Source of the DNA: Actinomycetota bacterium
GTDB lineage: Bacteria; Actinomycetota; Acidimicrobiia; IMCC26256
NCBI GenBank assembly: GCA_009702955.1
Contig: WLHA01000001.1
Location: forward strand, 1-40,179
Length of the DNA: 40,179 nt
Direction: 5' to 3'
Program-made: the position numbers and the translations under genes
Shown here: one piece after another, positions 1 to 6,899 of the stretch
How positions within the stretch are numbered: the stretch's first letter is position 1
How the letters are laid out: each line of letters opens with the position of its first letter
The notes under the pieces: generated by a model
What the model was told of the DNA's origin: nothing
Databases searched by the model: none
The model's input: only the letters and a program-made list of their open reading frames with translations

Positions 1-22
1 AACGACCTTTCATTTTCCAAGG

Positions 23-38
23 TACGCTCTAACTCATG
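23..38 (+). promoter_or_regulatory. Putative leaderless -10 element of the lipoprotein gene
   Basis: TACGCT at 23-28 fits the actinobacterial TANNNT -10 pattern and ends 7 bases before the ATG at 36. No ribosome binding site precedes the start. Transcription would begin at or next to the A of the ATG. Inferred from sequence only. Confidence 0.35.
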
Positions 39-977
39 CGCAGAGCCTGGATTCGAAGGATTGCTGTACCGTCCATTGTGCTCGCGGTCATTGGCGCATC
101 GATCTTGGTGGGCTGCGCGTCGCCTGTCTTGATTGCTACTTGTTCAAAAAGACTTGTGGCCTCGCAGAGCGCCCCAATTGCTAATGCAGCGTTGACTGAG
201 ATCTCCGGCATTGCCGCGAGCCGAGCTAATCCAGGTCTTCTCTGGGTGCACAACGACTCGGGTGACTCAGCTCGAATATTTGGCCTCGACGGTGAAGGGA
301 TCACACATACGACTCTGAGCCTCAACGGAGCCTCCGCAATCGATTGGGAAGACATCGCGGTAGGGCGCGGCCCTGTGGCCGCTAAGACGTATATCTACGT
401 TGGTGACATAGGCGACAACAATTCCGTGCGCTCAGAGATCGTTATCTACCGAGTGGCAGAGCCTGTTGTGGACCTAGCGGGGAGCGTTTCTGGATCCCTC
501 TCTGGTGTGGATGCAATCCGACTCCGTTATCCAGACGGGGCCCATAATGCGGAGTCGCTATTAGTGGACCCGGCAACAGGCGAGATCGTTGTGATAACTA
601 AAAGCATGAGCGGCGGAGCACAGAATGCTTACCGTGTCTCTGGTTCAGTTATCCCAGGCGTCCTCACAACGATGGAGTACCTCGCAACCATCACAACTTC
701 TTCGAGTGCCTTCGGTGCGATTACTGGTGCGGATATTTCTCCGAACGGCCTGCAACTCGCTCTTCGTACCTATGGGGGAGTGGCGGTAAGCGCCCGACCT
801 GATATTGGTACACCGCTCTCGACCTTTATAGCCGGAGGAGCCAAGATCGTCGCCTGCGCTGGGCCAGCGCCATCTGAGGCTCAGGGCGAGGCTGTTGGGT
901 TTAACTCCAATGGAAGAGGATTCATCACCGTCTCCGAGGGGGTTGGTGCGGTTCTCCATCGCTTTGTAGCGCCATGA
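36..977 (+). CDS. Predicted lipoprotein, beta-propeller-like, function unknown
   Basis: A 313-residue protein with a basic N-terminus, a hydrophobic stretch (about residues 9-25) and a lipobox LVGC with the acylated Cys at residue 27, so it should be an exported lipoprotein anchored on the outer face of the membrane. The mature part is rich in short beta-type segments and contains LLWVHNDSGD and YVGDIGDNN, which resemble motifs in secreted propeller-like proteins of Actinobacteria. No catalytic motif can be named. There is no Shine-Dalgarno before the ATG; a TACGCT hexamer lies 7 bases upstream, which suits a leaderless transcript. It is followed by a 196-base gap and is probably its own transcription unit. 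The lipoprotein call is firm; the fold is an inference and the function is unknown. Confidence 0.75.
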   Translation: MRRAWIRRIAVPSIVLAVIGASILVGCASPVLIATCSKRLVASQSAPIANAALTEISGIAASRANPGLLWVHNDSGDSARIFGLDGEGITHTTLSLNGASAIDWEDIAVGRGPVAAKTYIYVGDIGDNNSVRSEIVIYRVAEPVVDLAGSVSGSLSGVDAIRLRYPDGAHNAESLLVDPATGEIVVITKSMSGGAQNAYRVSGSVIPGVLTTMEYLATITTSSSAFGAITGADISPNGLQLALRTYGGVAVSARPDIGTPLSTFIAGGAKIVACAGPAPSEAQGEAVGFNSNGRGFITVSEGVGAVLHRFVAP

Positions 978-1082
978 GATTCACCACCGGATTACAGGTG
1001 CAATTCGGGTGAAACTCGTCACATTGAGGAAATAATCTCCCAAAATTGCCCCCATTGTTGCCTATAACTGATAAAACGTAAC

Positions 1083-1152
1083 TGCCCCTCCCGTCGGCGA
1101 GCACCTCCCTGCCCGGTGCGTGTGATCCGATCGGAGGGGCACTTCGCGCCCC
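1083..1152 (+). promoter_or_regulatory. Structured 5' leader element with two competing stems
   Basis: In the gap before the Dabb gene, 1083-1091 pairs perfectly with 1133-1141 (9 bp). The helix continues, after one C-C mismatch, with 1093-1097 against 1127-1131 (one G-U pair). Inside, 1101-1105 pairs with 1115-1119 (GCACC/GGTGC). A separate 5-bp GC stem, 1136-1140 with 1148-1152, reuses the right arm of the long helix, so the two folds exclude each other. No T-run follows, so it is not an ordinary terminator. It ends about 20 bases before the Dabb start codon. It may be a translational cis-regulator; it matches no riboswitch I recognise. Confidence 0.45.
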
Positions 1153-1173
1153 GCCACGTGAGAGAGTGACGAT

Positions 1174-1509
1174 ATGTTCAGACATATAGCGATGTTCCGT
1201 TGGGTTGAGGGTGTCACTGAAGCGCAAATCGGTGAGGTCGGGGAGGCGCTCTACGCTCTGCCCGCTGTAATCCCTGAGATTCGCTCCTACCGATTTGGCT
1301 CTGATCTAGGGCTCGGGGAGCACAACTTTGACTTCGCCATAGTTGCAGATTTCGACGACATTGAAGATTTTCGTACCTATCGAGACAATCCAGATCACCG
1401 AGCCGTCTCTAGGTCAGTAATCGGGCCCCTGATTTCTGATCGAGCCGCCGTGCAGTTTGATGCCGGCGAGCGCCCCGATGACCCCACAGCGCCACCTGAA
1501 GGCGTATAA
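1174..1509 (+). CDS. Dabb-family (stress-responsive alpha/beta barrel) protein
   Basis: An 111-residue protein that begins MFRHIAMFRW, the usual opening of Dabb (dimeric alpha/beta barrel) proteins, and continues with the family pattern of helix (TEAQIGEVGEALYAL), strand (SYRFGSDLG), then FDFAIVADFDD and a helix with YRDNPDHRAV. Family members are small cytoplasmic dimers; some are stress-induced and a few act as cyclases or decarboxylase-like enzymes. The C-terminal 15 residues are acidic and proline-rich and probably disordered. The gene stands alone behind a leader with strong predicted secondary structure. The substrate is unknown. Domain assignment is confident. Confidence 0.8.
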   Translation: MFRHIAMFRWVEGVTEAQIGEVGEALYALPAVIPEIRSYRFGSDLGLGEHNFDFAIVADFDDIEDFRTYRDNPDHRAVSRSVIGPLISDRAAVQFDAGERPDDPTAPPEGV

Positions 1510-1532
1510 CCCAACGTGGATGAGGGACGCTC

Positions 1533-1547
1533 TAATCTCAGCCAATG
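1533..1547 (+). promoter_or_regulatory. Putative leaderless -10 element of the phosphatidyltransferase gene
   Basis: TAATCT at 1533-1538 is followed by 6 bases and then the ATG at 1545. No Shine-Dalgarno lies between. This matches the TANNNT-N6-start arrangement seen at four other genes in the window. Confidence 0.35.
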
Positions 1548-2147
1548 CCTTTAACTAGCTCTGTACCGGTACCTAGCCGGGATGCAGGTTGGAGAACCAT
1601 TCCAAATCTCATCTCGCTTTTAAGGCTTCTCTGCGTGCCGATTTTTGTCTGGCTACTTCTTGGTGCCGATAAGCCGCTCTCTGCTGCGATTCTCTTGGCG
1701 ATTCTTGGTGCCACCGATTGGGTCGACGGATGGATAGCGCGTAAATACGATCAGGGCTCGGCCATAGGTCAGGTACTAGACCCGGTGGCAGATCGAATCC
1801 TCCTAATCACGGCTGCTGTCACGCTGTTGATCAATGGTTCGGTGCCGCTGTGGATTGGAGCGCTTGTTCTTTTCAGAGAGGCTGTTATCAGCGTCGCAGT
1901 AGTTGGATTGGCGGCAGCCGGAGCTAGGCGGATTGAGGTGCAGTGGGTCGGAAAGGCCGGGACCCTCGGGCTCATGTTCGCTCTGCCAGGCTTTCTACTC
2001 CTGACCTTCTCAAGTGGTGCTCTCCACGCCTTCCTCTTGCTATTTACATGGTCAGCGACAATTGGGGGATTGGCGCTCTCGTATTGGGCCGCCGCTACTT
2101 ATGTCCCGTTGGCGCGTATTGCCTTACGCGAAGGTCGAGCGGAGTAG
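1545..2147 (+). CDS. CDP-alcohol phosphatidyltransferase family protein (PgsA-like)
   Basis: A 200-residue multi-spanning membrane protein with the full CDP-alcohol phosphotransferase signature D58-x2-D61-G62-x2-A65-R66-x8-G75-x3-D79-x3-D83, which binds two metal ions and the CDP-activated lipid. The family joins CDP-diacylglycerol to an alcohol; size and sequence fit phosphatidylglycerophosphate synthase or the actinobacterial PgsA2 group. It sits shortly upstream of gcvH, as pgsA2 (Rv1822) does in mycobacteria, which favours the PgsA2 group. The exact alcohol acceptor (glycerol phosphate, inositol phosphate or other) cannot be read from the sequence. About five to six hydrophobic segments are visible. 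The enzyme class is secure. Confidence 0.88.
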   Translation: MPLTSSVPVPSRDAGWRTIPNLISLLRLLCVPIFVWLLLGADKPLSAAILLAILGATDWVDGWIARKYDQGSAIGQVLDPVADRILLITAAVTLLINGSVPLWIGALVLFREAVISVAVVGLAAAGARRIEVQWVGKAGTLGLMFALPGFLLLTFSSGALHAFLLLFTWSATIGGLALSYWAAATYVPLARIALREGRAE

Positions 2148-2202
2148 ATTCTGCCGACCGCTTCTCTGATGAATCTTTCGCCTCGAATGGAGACTTAAAA
2201 CC

Positions 2203-2583
2203 ATGAACTACCCAGACGATCTGAAATACACAGAAGAGCACGAGTGGGTAAAGATCTCTGACGGCCGGGCGCTGATCGGAATTACTGATTTTGCACAGGA
2301 TGCGCTTGGCGACGTGGTATTCGTCCAACTTCCTGAGGTCGGGGTCTCAGTGCTTCGGTCAGTAGGAGTAGCAGAGGTTGAGTCCACCAAGTCAGTCTCT
2401 GAGATTTACGCGCCGTTGACCGGTGTGATTGCCGAGGTAAATTCAGCTTTAGAGGACACTCCCGAGCTAATGAATCAAGACCCTTACGGCGCCGGGTGGA
2501 TATTTGTACTCGAGGTCGGTGTAGAGGCCGAGATTGGTGGACTTATGGACGCCTCGGCATATCAGGCACTGGTTGAGGGTTAG
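2203..2583 (+). CDS. gcvH: Glycine cleavage system H protein
   Basis: A 126-residue lipoyl carrier protein of normal family length. The H-protein core YTEEHEWVKI opens it, and the lipoylated lysine is K63 in VESTKSVSEIYAP. The lipoyl arm carries the aminomethyl group from the P protein to the T protein and is then reoxidised by lipoamide dehydrogenase, which is not in this window. The C-terminal half has the expected LMNQDPYGAGWIFVLEV. GGAGA lies 9 bases before the ATG and supports this start. It leads a cluster with FHA, MerR and nuclease genes, ahead of gcvT and gcvP, the conserved actinobacterial order. Confidence 0.97.
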   Translation: MNYPDDLKYTEEHEWVKISDGRALIGITDFAQDALGDVVFVQLPEVGVSVLRSVGVAEVESTKSVSEIYAPLTGVIAEVNSALEDTPELMNQDPYGAGWIFVLEVGVEAEIGGLMDASAYQALVEG

Positions 2584-2686
2584 GGATCCGCTCCAACTCC
2601 GAGCAGCGTCGATCTCCGCGTATCGCCACTTTTAGACCCTCTACCTACCGTGAAGAGTTAGGGTTTCGCAGCGAGCATGTGGGCTG

Positions 2687-2701
2687 TAGCCTAAGTCTAT
2701 G
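2687..2701 (+). promoter_or_regulatory. Putative leaderless -10 element of the FHA gene
   Basis: TAGCCT at 2687-2692 sits 6 bases before the ATG at 2699 and no Shine-Dalgarno is present. It lies in the 115-base gap after gcvH, so the FHA-MerR pair may have its own promoter. Confidence 0.35.
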
Positions 2702-3253
2702 AAATGCACCGCATGTGGCCACCTAAATCTTGAGGATGCGCGCTTCTGCTCTTCATGCGGCGCTGTCGCTGGGCCCACTGCAGGAGAGGTTCAAGACGCC
2801 GATTCGAAGGAAGCTAATTCTAAGGACGCCGATTCGAAAGAGGCCGGGAACGATTCCGGTGAGGCAACTCTCTCAATTGCGGTGGTCGAGTCGAGCGCAG
2901 CCGCTACGAGCAACTCCCCGGCTACAGCTGCGTTCATTCACGTCGTCAGAGGCCCGAATGCAGGTAGCAAATTTGCATTGAATGTTGGATCTCTAGAGGT
3001 AGGGCGCCACCCCGCCTCTGGCATCTTCTTGGATGACATCACAGTCTCTCGGCGACACTGCGTCTTCAACTGCATCCCAAGAGGCGGTTCGGTAGAAGGT
3101 AGTGGAGGCCCTGACTTCTCGATTTCAGTAAGCGATGTCGGCTCACTCAACGGCACTTACGTAAATCGTAAATTGATCACCACCAGCGATGTTCACGACG
3201 GCGACGAGGTACAGATCGGCCGTTATGTTGTAACGATTGAGTCGGCCCGATGA
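2699..3253 (+). CDS. FHA-domain protein with N-terminal zinc ribbon (GarA position)
   Basis: A 184-residue protein in three parts. Residues 1-22 are a zinc ribbon (C3-x2-C6 and C17-x2-C20). Residues 30-75 are a charged, low-complexity linker holding a 10-residue repeat (DADSKEANSK, then DADSKEAG). Residues 78-182 are an FHA phosphothreonine-binding domain with GRH at 102-104, SRRH at 117-120 and the N151-G152 pair. Position between gcvH and an FtsR-like MerR gene matches mycobacterial GarA (Rv1827), which binds and controls 2-oxoglutarate-using enzymes. GarA carries an N-terminal ETTS phosphorylation motif; none is visible here, so regulation may differ. The next gene overlaps by 4 bases (ATGA), implying translational coupling. 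Confidence 0.85.
   Translation: MKCTACGHLNLEDARFCSSCGAVAGPTAGEVQDADSKEANSKDADSKEAGNDSGEATLSIAVVESSAAATSNSPATAAFIHVVRGPNAGSKFALNVGSLEVGRHPASGIFLDDITVSRRHCVFNCIPRGGSVEGSGGPDFSISVSDVGSLNGTYVNRKLITTSDVHDGDEVQIGRYVVTIESAR
2795..2838 (+). repeat. Direct repeat in the FHA gene linker (30-base period)
   Basis: The 14-base unit GACGCCGATTCGAA occurs at 2795-2808 and again at 2825-2838. It encodes the repeated peptide DADSKEA in the disordered linker. It is coding sequence, and the period is in frame. Confidence 0.8.
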
Positions 3254-4215
3254 ACGCTGATAGCGAATCAGCCCATCTCTCAATAGGCGATGTGCTTAAT
3301 CATTTAAGTGCCGAGTTCCCGGATGTCACGATTTCGAAAATTAGATTCTTGGAGAGCCAGGGATTGATCGCCCCCGAACGAACGCCCTCCGGCTACCGCA
3401 AGTTTTATGAATCAGATCTAATCCGTCTGCGCTGGATACTGCTTCAACAGAAGGATAATTTCCTTCCCCTGAAGGTCATTAAGGACCGCCTCCAAGAACA
3501 TGATCTTGACGGTTCTCCACTCCCAGAAACCTCTGACGAACTGCGTAGCGATTCGACAGTTGCGACGTTCTTCGATGCAGCGCCCGAGGTGAGCACTCCC
3601 GTTGCGTTGGCTGAGGAGAACTCTCCACCCGTTGAAGCTCCAGCAAAGAAGAAACGCAGAAAGGCCGTGCCGAAAAAAGTTGAGGCTCCTCTTGCTGAGA
3701 AATCAATTAAGAGCACCCGCCTTAGAGGTGAGCAGATGGAGCTCGATTCTCAGGGAGATGTTCTTACTTCAGAGCCCGAGGGCAATGGACTCACGCGATC
3801 TGAGATCGCAGATGCGAGTGGACTCACTATCGATCAAGTGGTTGAGATGGAGGCCTGCGGACTGATCAAAGCTGCAGGACAAATGGGTCCCGAGGGGCTC
3901 TTCGAGGACGACGCTCTGATCATTGCTTCTCTTGTCGCGGGCTTCATCGAGAATGGTGCGGAGCCTCGCCACCTACGCATGTATAGAAACTTCGCCGAGC
4001 GCGAGGCACAGTTTTACGAGCAGATGGTCGCGGGTCGGCAGCGACCCAATGGAGCGGAGTCGCTCATTGCACGACGAGACAAGGTGGTCGAGCTTGCATC
4101 GCTCGGGCGCAGTCTGCGCACCGTGTACCTGCGCCGATCTCTAGACCAAATACTTCGAACGTCTCAGGTTCAAGAAGATGGTTTTAGTGGTTCTGAAGAG
4201 ACCCACGAGCCGTAG
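3250..4215 (+). CDS. MerR-family regulator, FtsR/Rv1828-like
   Basis: A 321-residue DNA-binding protein. Residues 9-80 form a MerR winged helix (LSIGDVLNHL, then FLESQGLIAPERTPSGYRKF). A low-complexity, basic linker with KKKRRK follows near residue 133. A second helix-turn-helix-like block (GLTRSEIADASGLTIDQVVEMEACGLI) lies near residues 180-205, followed by a helical C-terminus. This layout and the gene position match Rv1828 of mycobacteria and FtsR of corynebacteria, where FtsR activates ftsZ. No metal-binding cysteine cluster typical of MerR sensors is seen. It overlaps the FHA gene by 4 bases, so the two products are probably made together. The FtsR function here is inferred from synteny. 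Confidence 0.82.
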   Translation: MNADSESAHLSIGDVLNHLSAEFPDVTISKIRFLESQGLIAPERTPSGYRKFYESDLIRLRWILLQQKDNFLPLKVIKDRLQEHDLDGSPLPETSDELRSDSTVATFFDAAPEVSTPVALAEENSPPVEAPAKKKRRKAVPKKVEAPLAEKSIKSTRLRGEQMELDSQGDVLTSEPEGNGLTRSEIADASGLTIDQVVEMEACGLIKAAGQMGPEGLFEDDALIIASLVAGFIENGAEPRHLRMYRNFAEREAQFYEQMVAGRQRPNGAESLIARRDKVVELASLGRSLRTVYLRRSLDQILRTSQVQEDGFSGSEETHEP

Positions 4216-4299
4216 TCGAACCTGAGTATTACTAGCGTCTGGCGAGCTCCAAAGAGCGGGCGCTGCAACGAAGACGGGCGTCCAAACTGCGTTTTTGCG

Positions 4300-4318
4300 G
4301 TGGTAGTGTCACCACGTG
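4300..4318 (+). promoter_or_regulatory. Putative leaderless promoter and overlapping inverted repeat, nuclease gene
   Basis: TAGTGT at 4304-4309 ends 6 bases before the GTG start at 4316, with no ribosome binding site. The -10 element is enclosed by an inverted repeat, GTGGT at 4300-4304 and ACCAC at 4311-4315, so a bound protein could block it. Short repeat, so weak evidence for an operator. Confidence 0.3.
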
Positions 4319-4798
4319 GTTCGAGTATCGATTGTCGGAGTAAGAGTTGAGGTCCCCTCAAACCAGCCCATCATGCTTCTCCGTGAAGAGGCTGAGCCGA
4401 GGCGGTATGTGCCTATTTTTATAGGATCTCCGGAGGCGACAGCCATTGTCTATTCGCTTCAAGGCATGGAGACTCCGCGGCCAATGACGCATGACCTTGT
4501 CACTATGCTGCTCGCAGAACTCGGCGCCACCATCTCCTCGATTGAGATTACTGAGTTACACGAAGGAACGTTCTTCGCAGAGGTTGAGTTCGTTGCTGGA
4601 GATAGAACCTTTCGAGTTTCGGCGCGGCCCTCGGATGCCATTGCATTAGCGGTCCGTCAAGATGAACAGCCCCCGATTTTCATTGCAGATGATGTATTCG
4701 AGGAGGCAAGCCTGGTCTTTGATGAGGAGCAGGAAGAGGAGCAGATTGAGGAGTTTCGCGATTTCCTTGATCAGGTAAAGCCTGAGGACTTCGTCTGA
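4316..4798 (+). CDS. Bifunctional nuclease (BFN/DUF151) family protein
   Basis: A 160-residue protein with the DUF151 (BFN) domain across residues 1-130: RYVPIFIGSPEATAI, LQGMETPRPMTHDL and the later SARPSDAIALAVR are the family's conserved blocks. The plant founding member has RNase and DNase activity; the bacterial proteins are widely conserved but little studied, and mycobacterial Rv1829 holds the same gene position. The tail is very acidic (DEEQEEEQIEEF). It begins with GTG at 4316, giving MVRVSIVGVRV, the usual family start. It lies about 100 bases after the FtsR-like gene. The domain is confident; biochemical activity is not shown by the sequence. Confidence 0.87.
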   Translation: MVRVSIVGVRVEVPSNQPIMLLREEAEPRRYVPIFIGSPEATAIVYSLQGMETPRPMTHDLVTMLLAELGATISSIEITELHEGTFFAEVEFVAGDRTFRVSARPSDAIALAVRQDEQPPIFIADDVFEEASLVFDEEQEEEQIEEFRDFLDQVKPEDFV

Positions 4799-4855
4799 AA
4801 TTACTGGGATTGACGCTTTATTGTTCAGTCTCTACCTCGTTTCTTGTCTCTAACC

Positions 4856-4906
4856 TTGACCGCCCGAGAGCTGATCAGTTACGGTTTACAGGCTCGTAAC
4901 TACGAG
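4856..4906 (+). promoter_or_regulatory. Putative promoter and palindromic operator of the second MerR gene
   Basis: TTGACC at 4856-4861 and TACGGT at 4880-4885 form a plausible -35/-10 pair with an 18-base spacer. Immediately downstream, at about +8, is a 14-base palindrome: CTCGTA at 4893-4898, AC, then TACGAG at 4901-4906. The position over the start of transcription is typical of a repressor or autoregulatory site. Confidence 0.45.
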
Positions 4907-4974
4907 AGTGTGATCCGGACCAACTCGATCCCTGCGCCGGAATCCTTTGAATCCTGTATTAGGAGTTGTACTCA

Positions 4975-5538
4975 ATGGCAATACCAAGCGAGAAATCAAA
5001 CGCACTAAGTAACTCGAGAGTTGAGCAGGGCGTTCTGGGCGACTCCGAGTGGGAAGAGGTTGGCTATCGCGGTCCTCAGGTATGCGCGATCGTTGGGATT
5101 ACCTACAGACAATTGGATTACTGGGCTCGCACCGAACTTCTGCGCCCGTCACTATCCGACGCACAGGGGAGTGGCTCCAAACGCAGCTATTCATATCTTG
5201 ACCTCGTAGCTTTAAAGGTAATTAAGAACCTTCTAGATGCTGGGGTGTCGCTTAAGACAGCTCGCAAGGCAATTGATTATCTTCGTGATCACCTCGGTGA
5301 AGACCTTGCTACTGCAAGTCTTGTCATTGATGAGAACAAGAGCGTCCTTGCGCGCAACGGTGAGGACATCTTCGATCTAGTGCGCCACGGACAAGGTGTT
5401 CTTAACATCGTGCCCCTCGGGTCTGTCGTGCGTCAGATTGATGCTGGAATCACCGAGTTGCATCCGATCGATCTCGTCGCTCCGGTTGAGGAGAGCGACG
5501 CAGCACAGATTGAGCCACAGGCAGGGCTCGGTTCATAG
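4975..5538 (+). CDS. MerR-family transcriptional regulator, Rv1830-like
   Basis: A 187-residue regulator with an N-terminal MerR winged helix (residues about 22-95): YRGPQVCAIVGITYRQLDYW is the recognition region, followed by RSYSYLDLVALKVIKNLLDAG. The C-terminal half is a small alpha/beta domain of unknown ligand. I place the start at the ATG at 4975 and not the TTG at 4966, because AGGAG at 4961-4965 sits 9 bases before the ATG but directly abuts the TTG. It occupies the place of mycobacterial Rv1830 between the nuclease and glycine-cleavage genes. A palindrome near its promoter suggests autoregulation. Targets are unknown. Confidence 0.85.
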   Translation: MAIPSEKSNALSNSRVEQGVLGDSEWEEVGYRGPQVCAIVGITYRQLDYWARTELLRPSLSDAQGSGSKRSYSYLDLVALKVIKNLLDAGVSLKTARKAIDYLRDHLGEDLATASLVIDENKSVLARNGEDIFDLVRHGQGVLNIVPLGSVVRQIDAGITELHPIDLVAPVEESDAAQIEPQAGLGS

Positions 5539-5595
5539 GCGCTGTAGCTAGCCTGCGGAGTCGCAAAATGCTCTCGGGGCTCTCAAGATATTGGC

Positions 5596-5612
5596 CATTT
5601 AGTTGCTAAATG
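5596..5612. promoter_or_regulatory. Inverted repeat upstream of gcvT (possible operator)
   Basis: CATTTAG at 5596-5602, TTG, then CTAAATG at 5606-5612: a perfect 7-bp inverted repeat with a 3-base spacer in the 196-base gap between the MerR gene and gcvT. It is AT-rich and has no T-run after it, so a protein-binding site is more likely than a terminator. Confidence 0.35.
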
Positions 5613-5734
5613 CCGATCCGGAAATCTTGGATCGATGGTTGATTCGTTGATGGTCGTTGTTCTGCGCTATTCCTTATCCTGTAGATGCTTGGTTATCTTC
5701 AGTTCCCATCAATCGAAGCCTTAGGAAGACGCGG

Positions 5735-6829
5735 ATGACGGCGATACTCCGAACCAGTCCACTCGATGTTGTGCACCGCTCTCTTGGGGCGCGAATGGCC
5801 GAGTTTGGAGGGTGGGAGATGCCCATCCAATACTCCGGAGTGATCGAGGAGCATCGTGCATGTCGCGAGTCCGCAGTGGTGTTTGATGTCTCGCACCTTG
5901 GCTCTGTTCGTGTATCTGGACCTGGAGCATTTCCTGCATTGCAGTGGGCGTTTACCAACGATCTAAATCGTATTGAACCAGGGCGAGCCCAGTACACCCA
6001 CCTCCTCGACGAACGCGACGCGCATGTCGTTGACGACATCATCGTTTGGTGGTTGGAGGCAGAGACATTCACCGTGATGCCTAATGCCTCTAACACTGCA
6101 CCTCTTGTTGCAGCGATTGAAGCAGCGGTCAACAGTGTCGGAGGAGGCGAGGCCGAGGTAGCAGACGTGACAGATTCGCGTGTAGTGCTCGCCGTGCAGG
6201 GCCCCGAGGCGCGTAAACGATTGGCGACCTTCTGGCCAGAGGCAGCGTCCGTAGGGCATTTTCATGTGATTCCCGTTACGTGGCTCGGAGAGTCTGGATG
6301 GGCTTCAGGAACCGGTTACACCGGTGAAGATGGAGTGGAGCTTGAGGTTCCCGCCTCGGTTGCTCTCGAACTCTGGCAGGCGATTGTCGCGTCCGGTGTA
6401 ACTCCTGCAGGGCTAGGCGCTCGCGACACACTGCGCCTTGAGGCGGGGCTCCCTCTACATGGGCACGAACTAGGGGAGGGGATTACTTCATTGCAGGCCG
6501 GGCTTGCATGGGTAGTTCGCTTCGATAAGCCAGGTGGATTTAGGGGAGCGGGAGCACTGCGCGTTGAGCAAGAAGAAGGCCCGCGGCGCGTTCTCAGGGG
6601 AATCTCAGTCGAGGGGCGCCAACCTCCGCGCGGTGGCAACACTGTGTTCTTCGCTGGCGACGATGTCGGCGAGGTCTCTAGTGGAAACTTCTCCCCAATG
6701 CTGGGCCATGGAATTGCTTTAGCGTTTCTTAAGCCAAGCGTTGAATTAGGTGCAGAGGTAACTATCGAAGCGCGCGGCCGTGAACTAAGAGGAACAGTGG
6801 TTAGGCCGCCGTTTGTAAAGCGTTCATGA
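5735..6829 (+). CDS. gcvT: Aminomethyltransferase, glycine cleavage T protein
   Basis: A 364-residue T protein, normal length. It transfers the methylene group from the H-protein-bound aminomethyl to tetrahydrofolate, releasing ammonia. Family blocks are clear: HRSLGARMAEFGGWEMPIQY at the N-terminus, VFDVSHLGSVRVSG, ALQWAFTNDLNR, the glycine-rich GTGYTGEDGVELEVP, LGARDTLRLEAGLPLHGHEL and SGNFSPMLGHGIALAFL. The open frame extends upstream to 5657, but TAGGAAG at 5722-5728 places the start at the ATG at 5735, which also matches where the homology begins. It precedes gcvP by 70 bases; gcvH is 3 kb upstream. Confidence 0.96.
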   Translation: MTAILRTSPLDVVHRSLGARMAEFGGWEMPIQYSGVIEEHRACRESAVVFDVSHLGSVRVSGPGAFPALQWAFTNDLNRIEPGRAQYTHLLDERDAHVVDDIIVWWLEAETFTVMPNASNTAPLVAAIEAAVNSVGGGEAEVADVTDSRVVLAVQGPEARKRLATFWPEAASVGHFHVIPVTWLGESGWASGTGYTGEDGVELEVPASVALELWQAIVASGVTPAGLGARDTLRLEAGLPLHGHELGEGITSLQAGLAWVVRFDKPGGFRGAGALRVEQEEGPRRVLRGISVEGRQPPRGGNTVFFAGDDVGEVSSGNFSPMLGHGIALAFLKPSVELGAEVTIEARGRELRGTVVRPPFVKRS

Positions 6830-6899
6830 ATCCGCCCTCCAATAGTCCTTTACGAAAAAGCCGTGGCGCCTTCAACGTGACGTCTGAGGGAGCTAGGTA

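Noticed and set aside
4966..4977. TTG at 4966 as the start of the second MerR gene
   Set aside because: The ribosome binding site AGGAG abuts it directly; the ATG at 4975 has proper spacing.
5540..5734. Glycine riboswitch before gcvT
   Set aside because: The conserved glycine-aptamer core sequences were not found in the gap; only a short inverted repeat is present.
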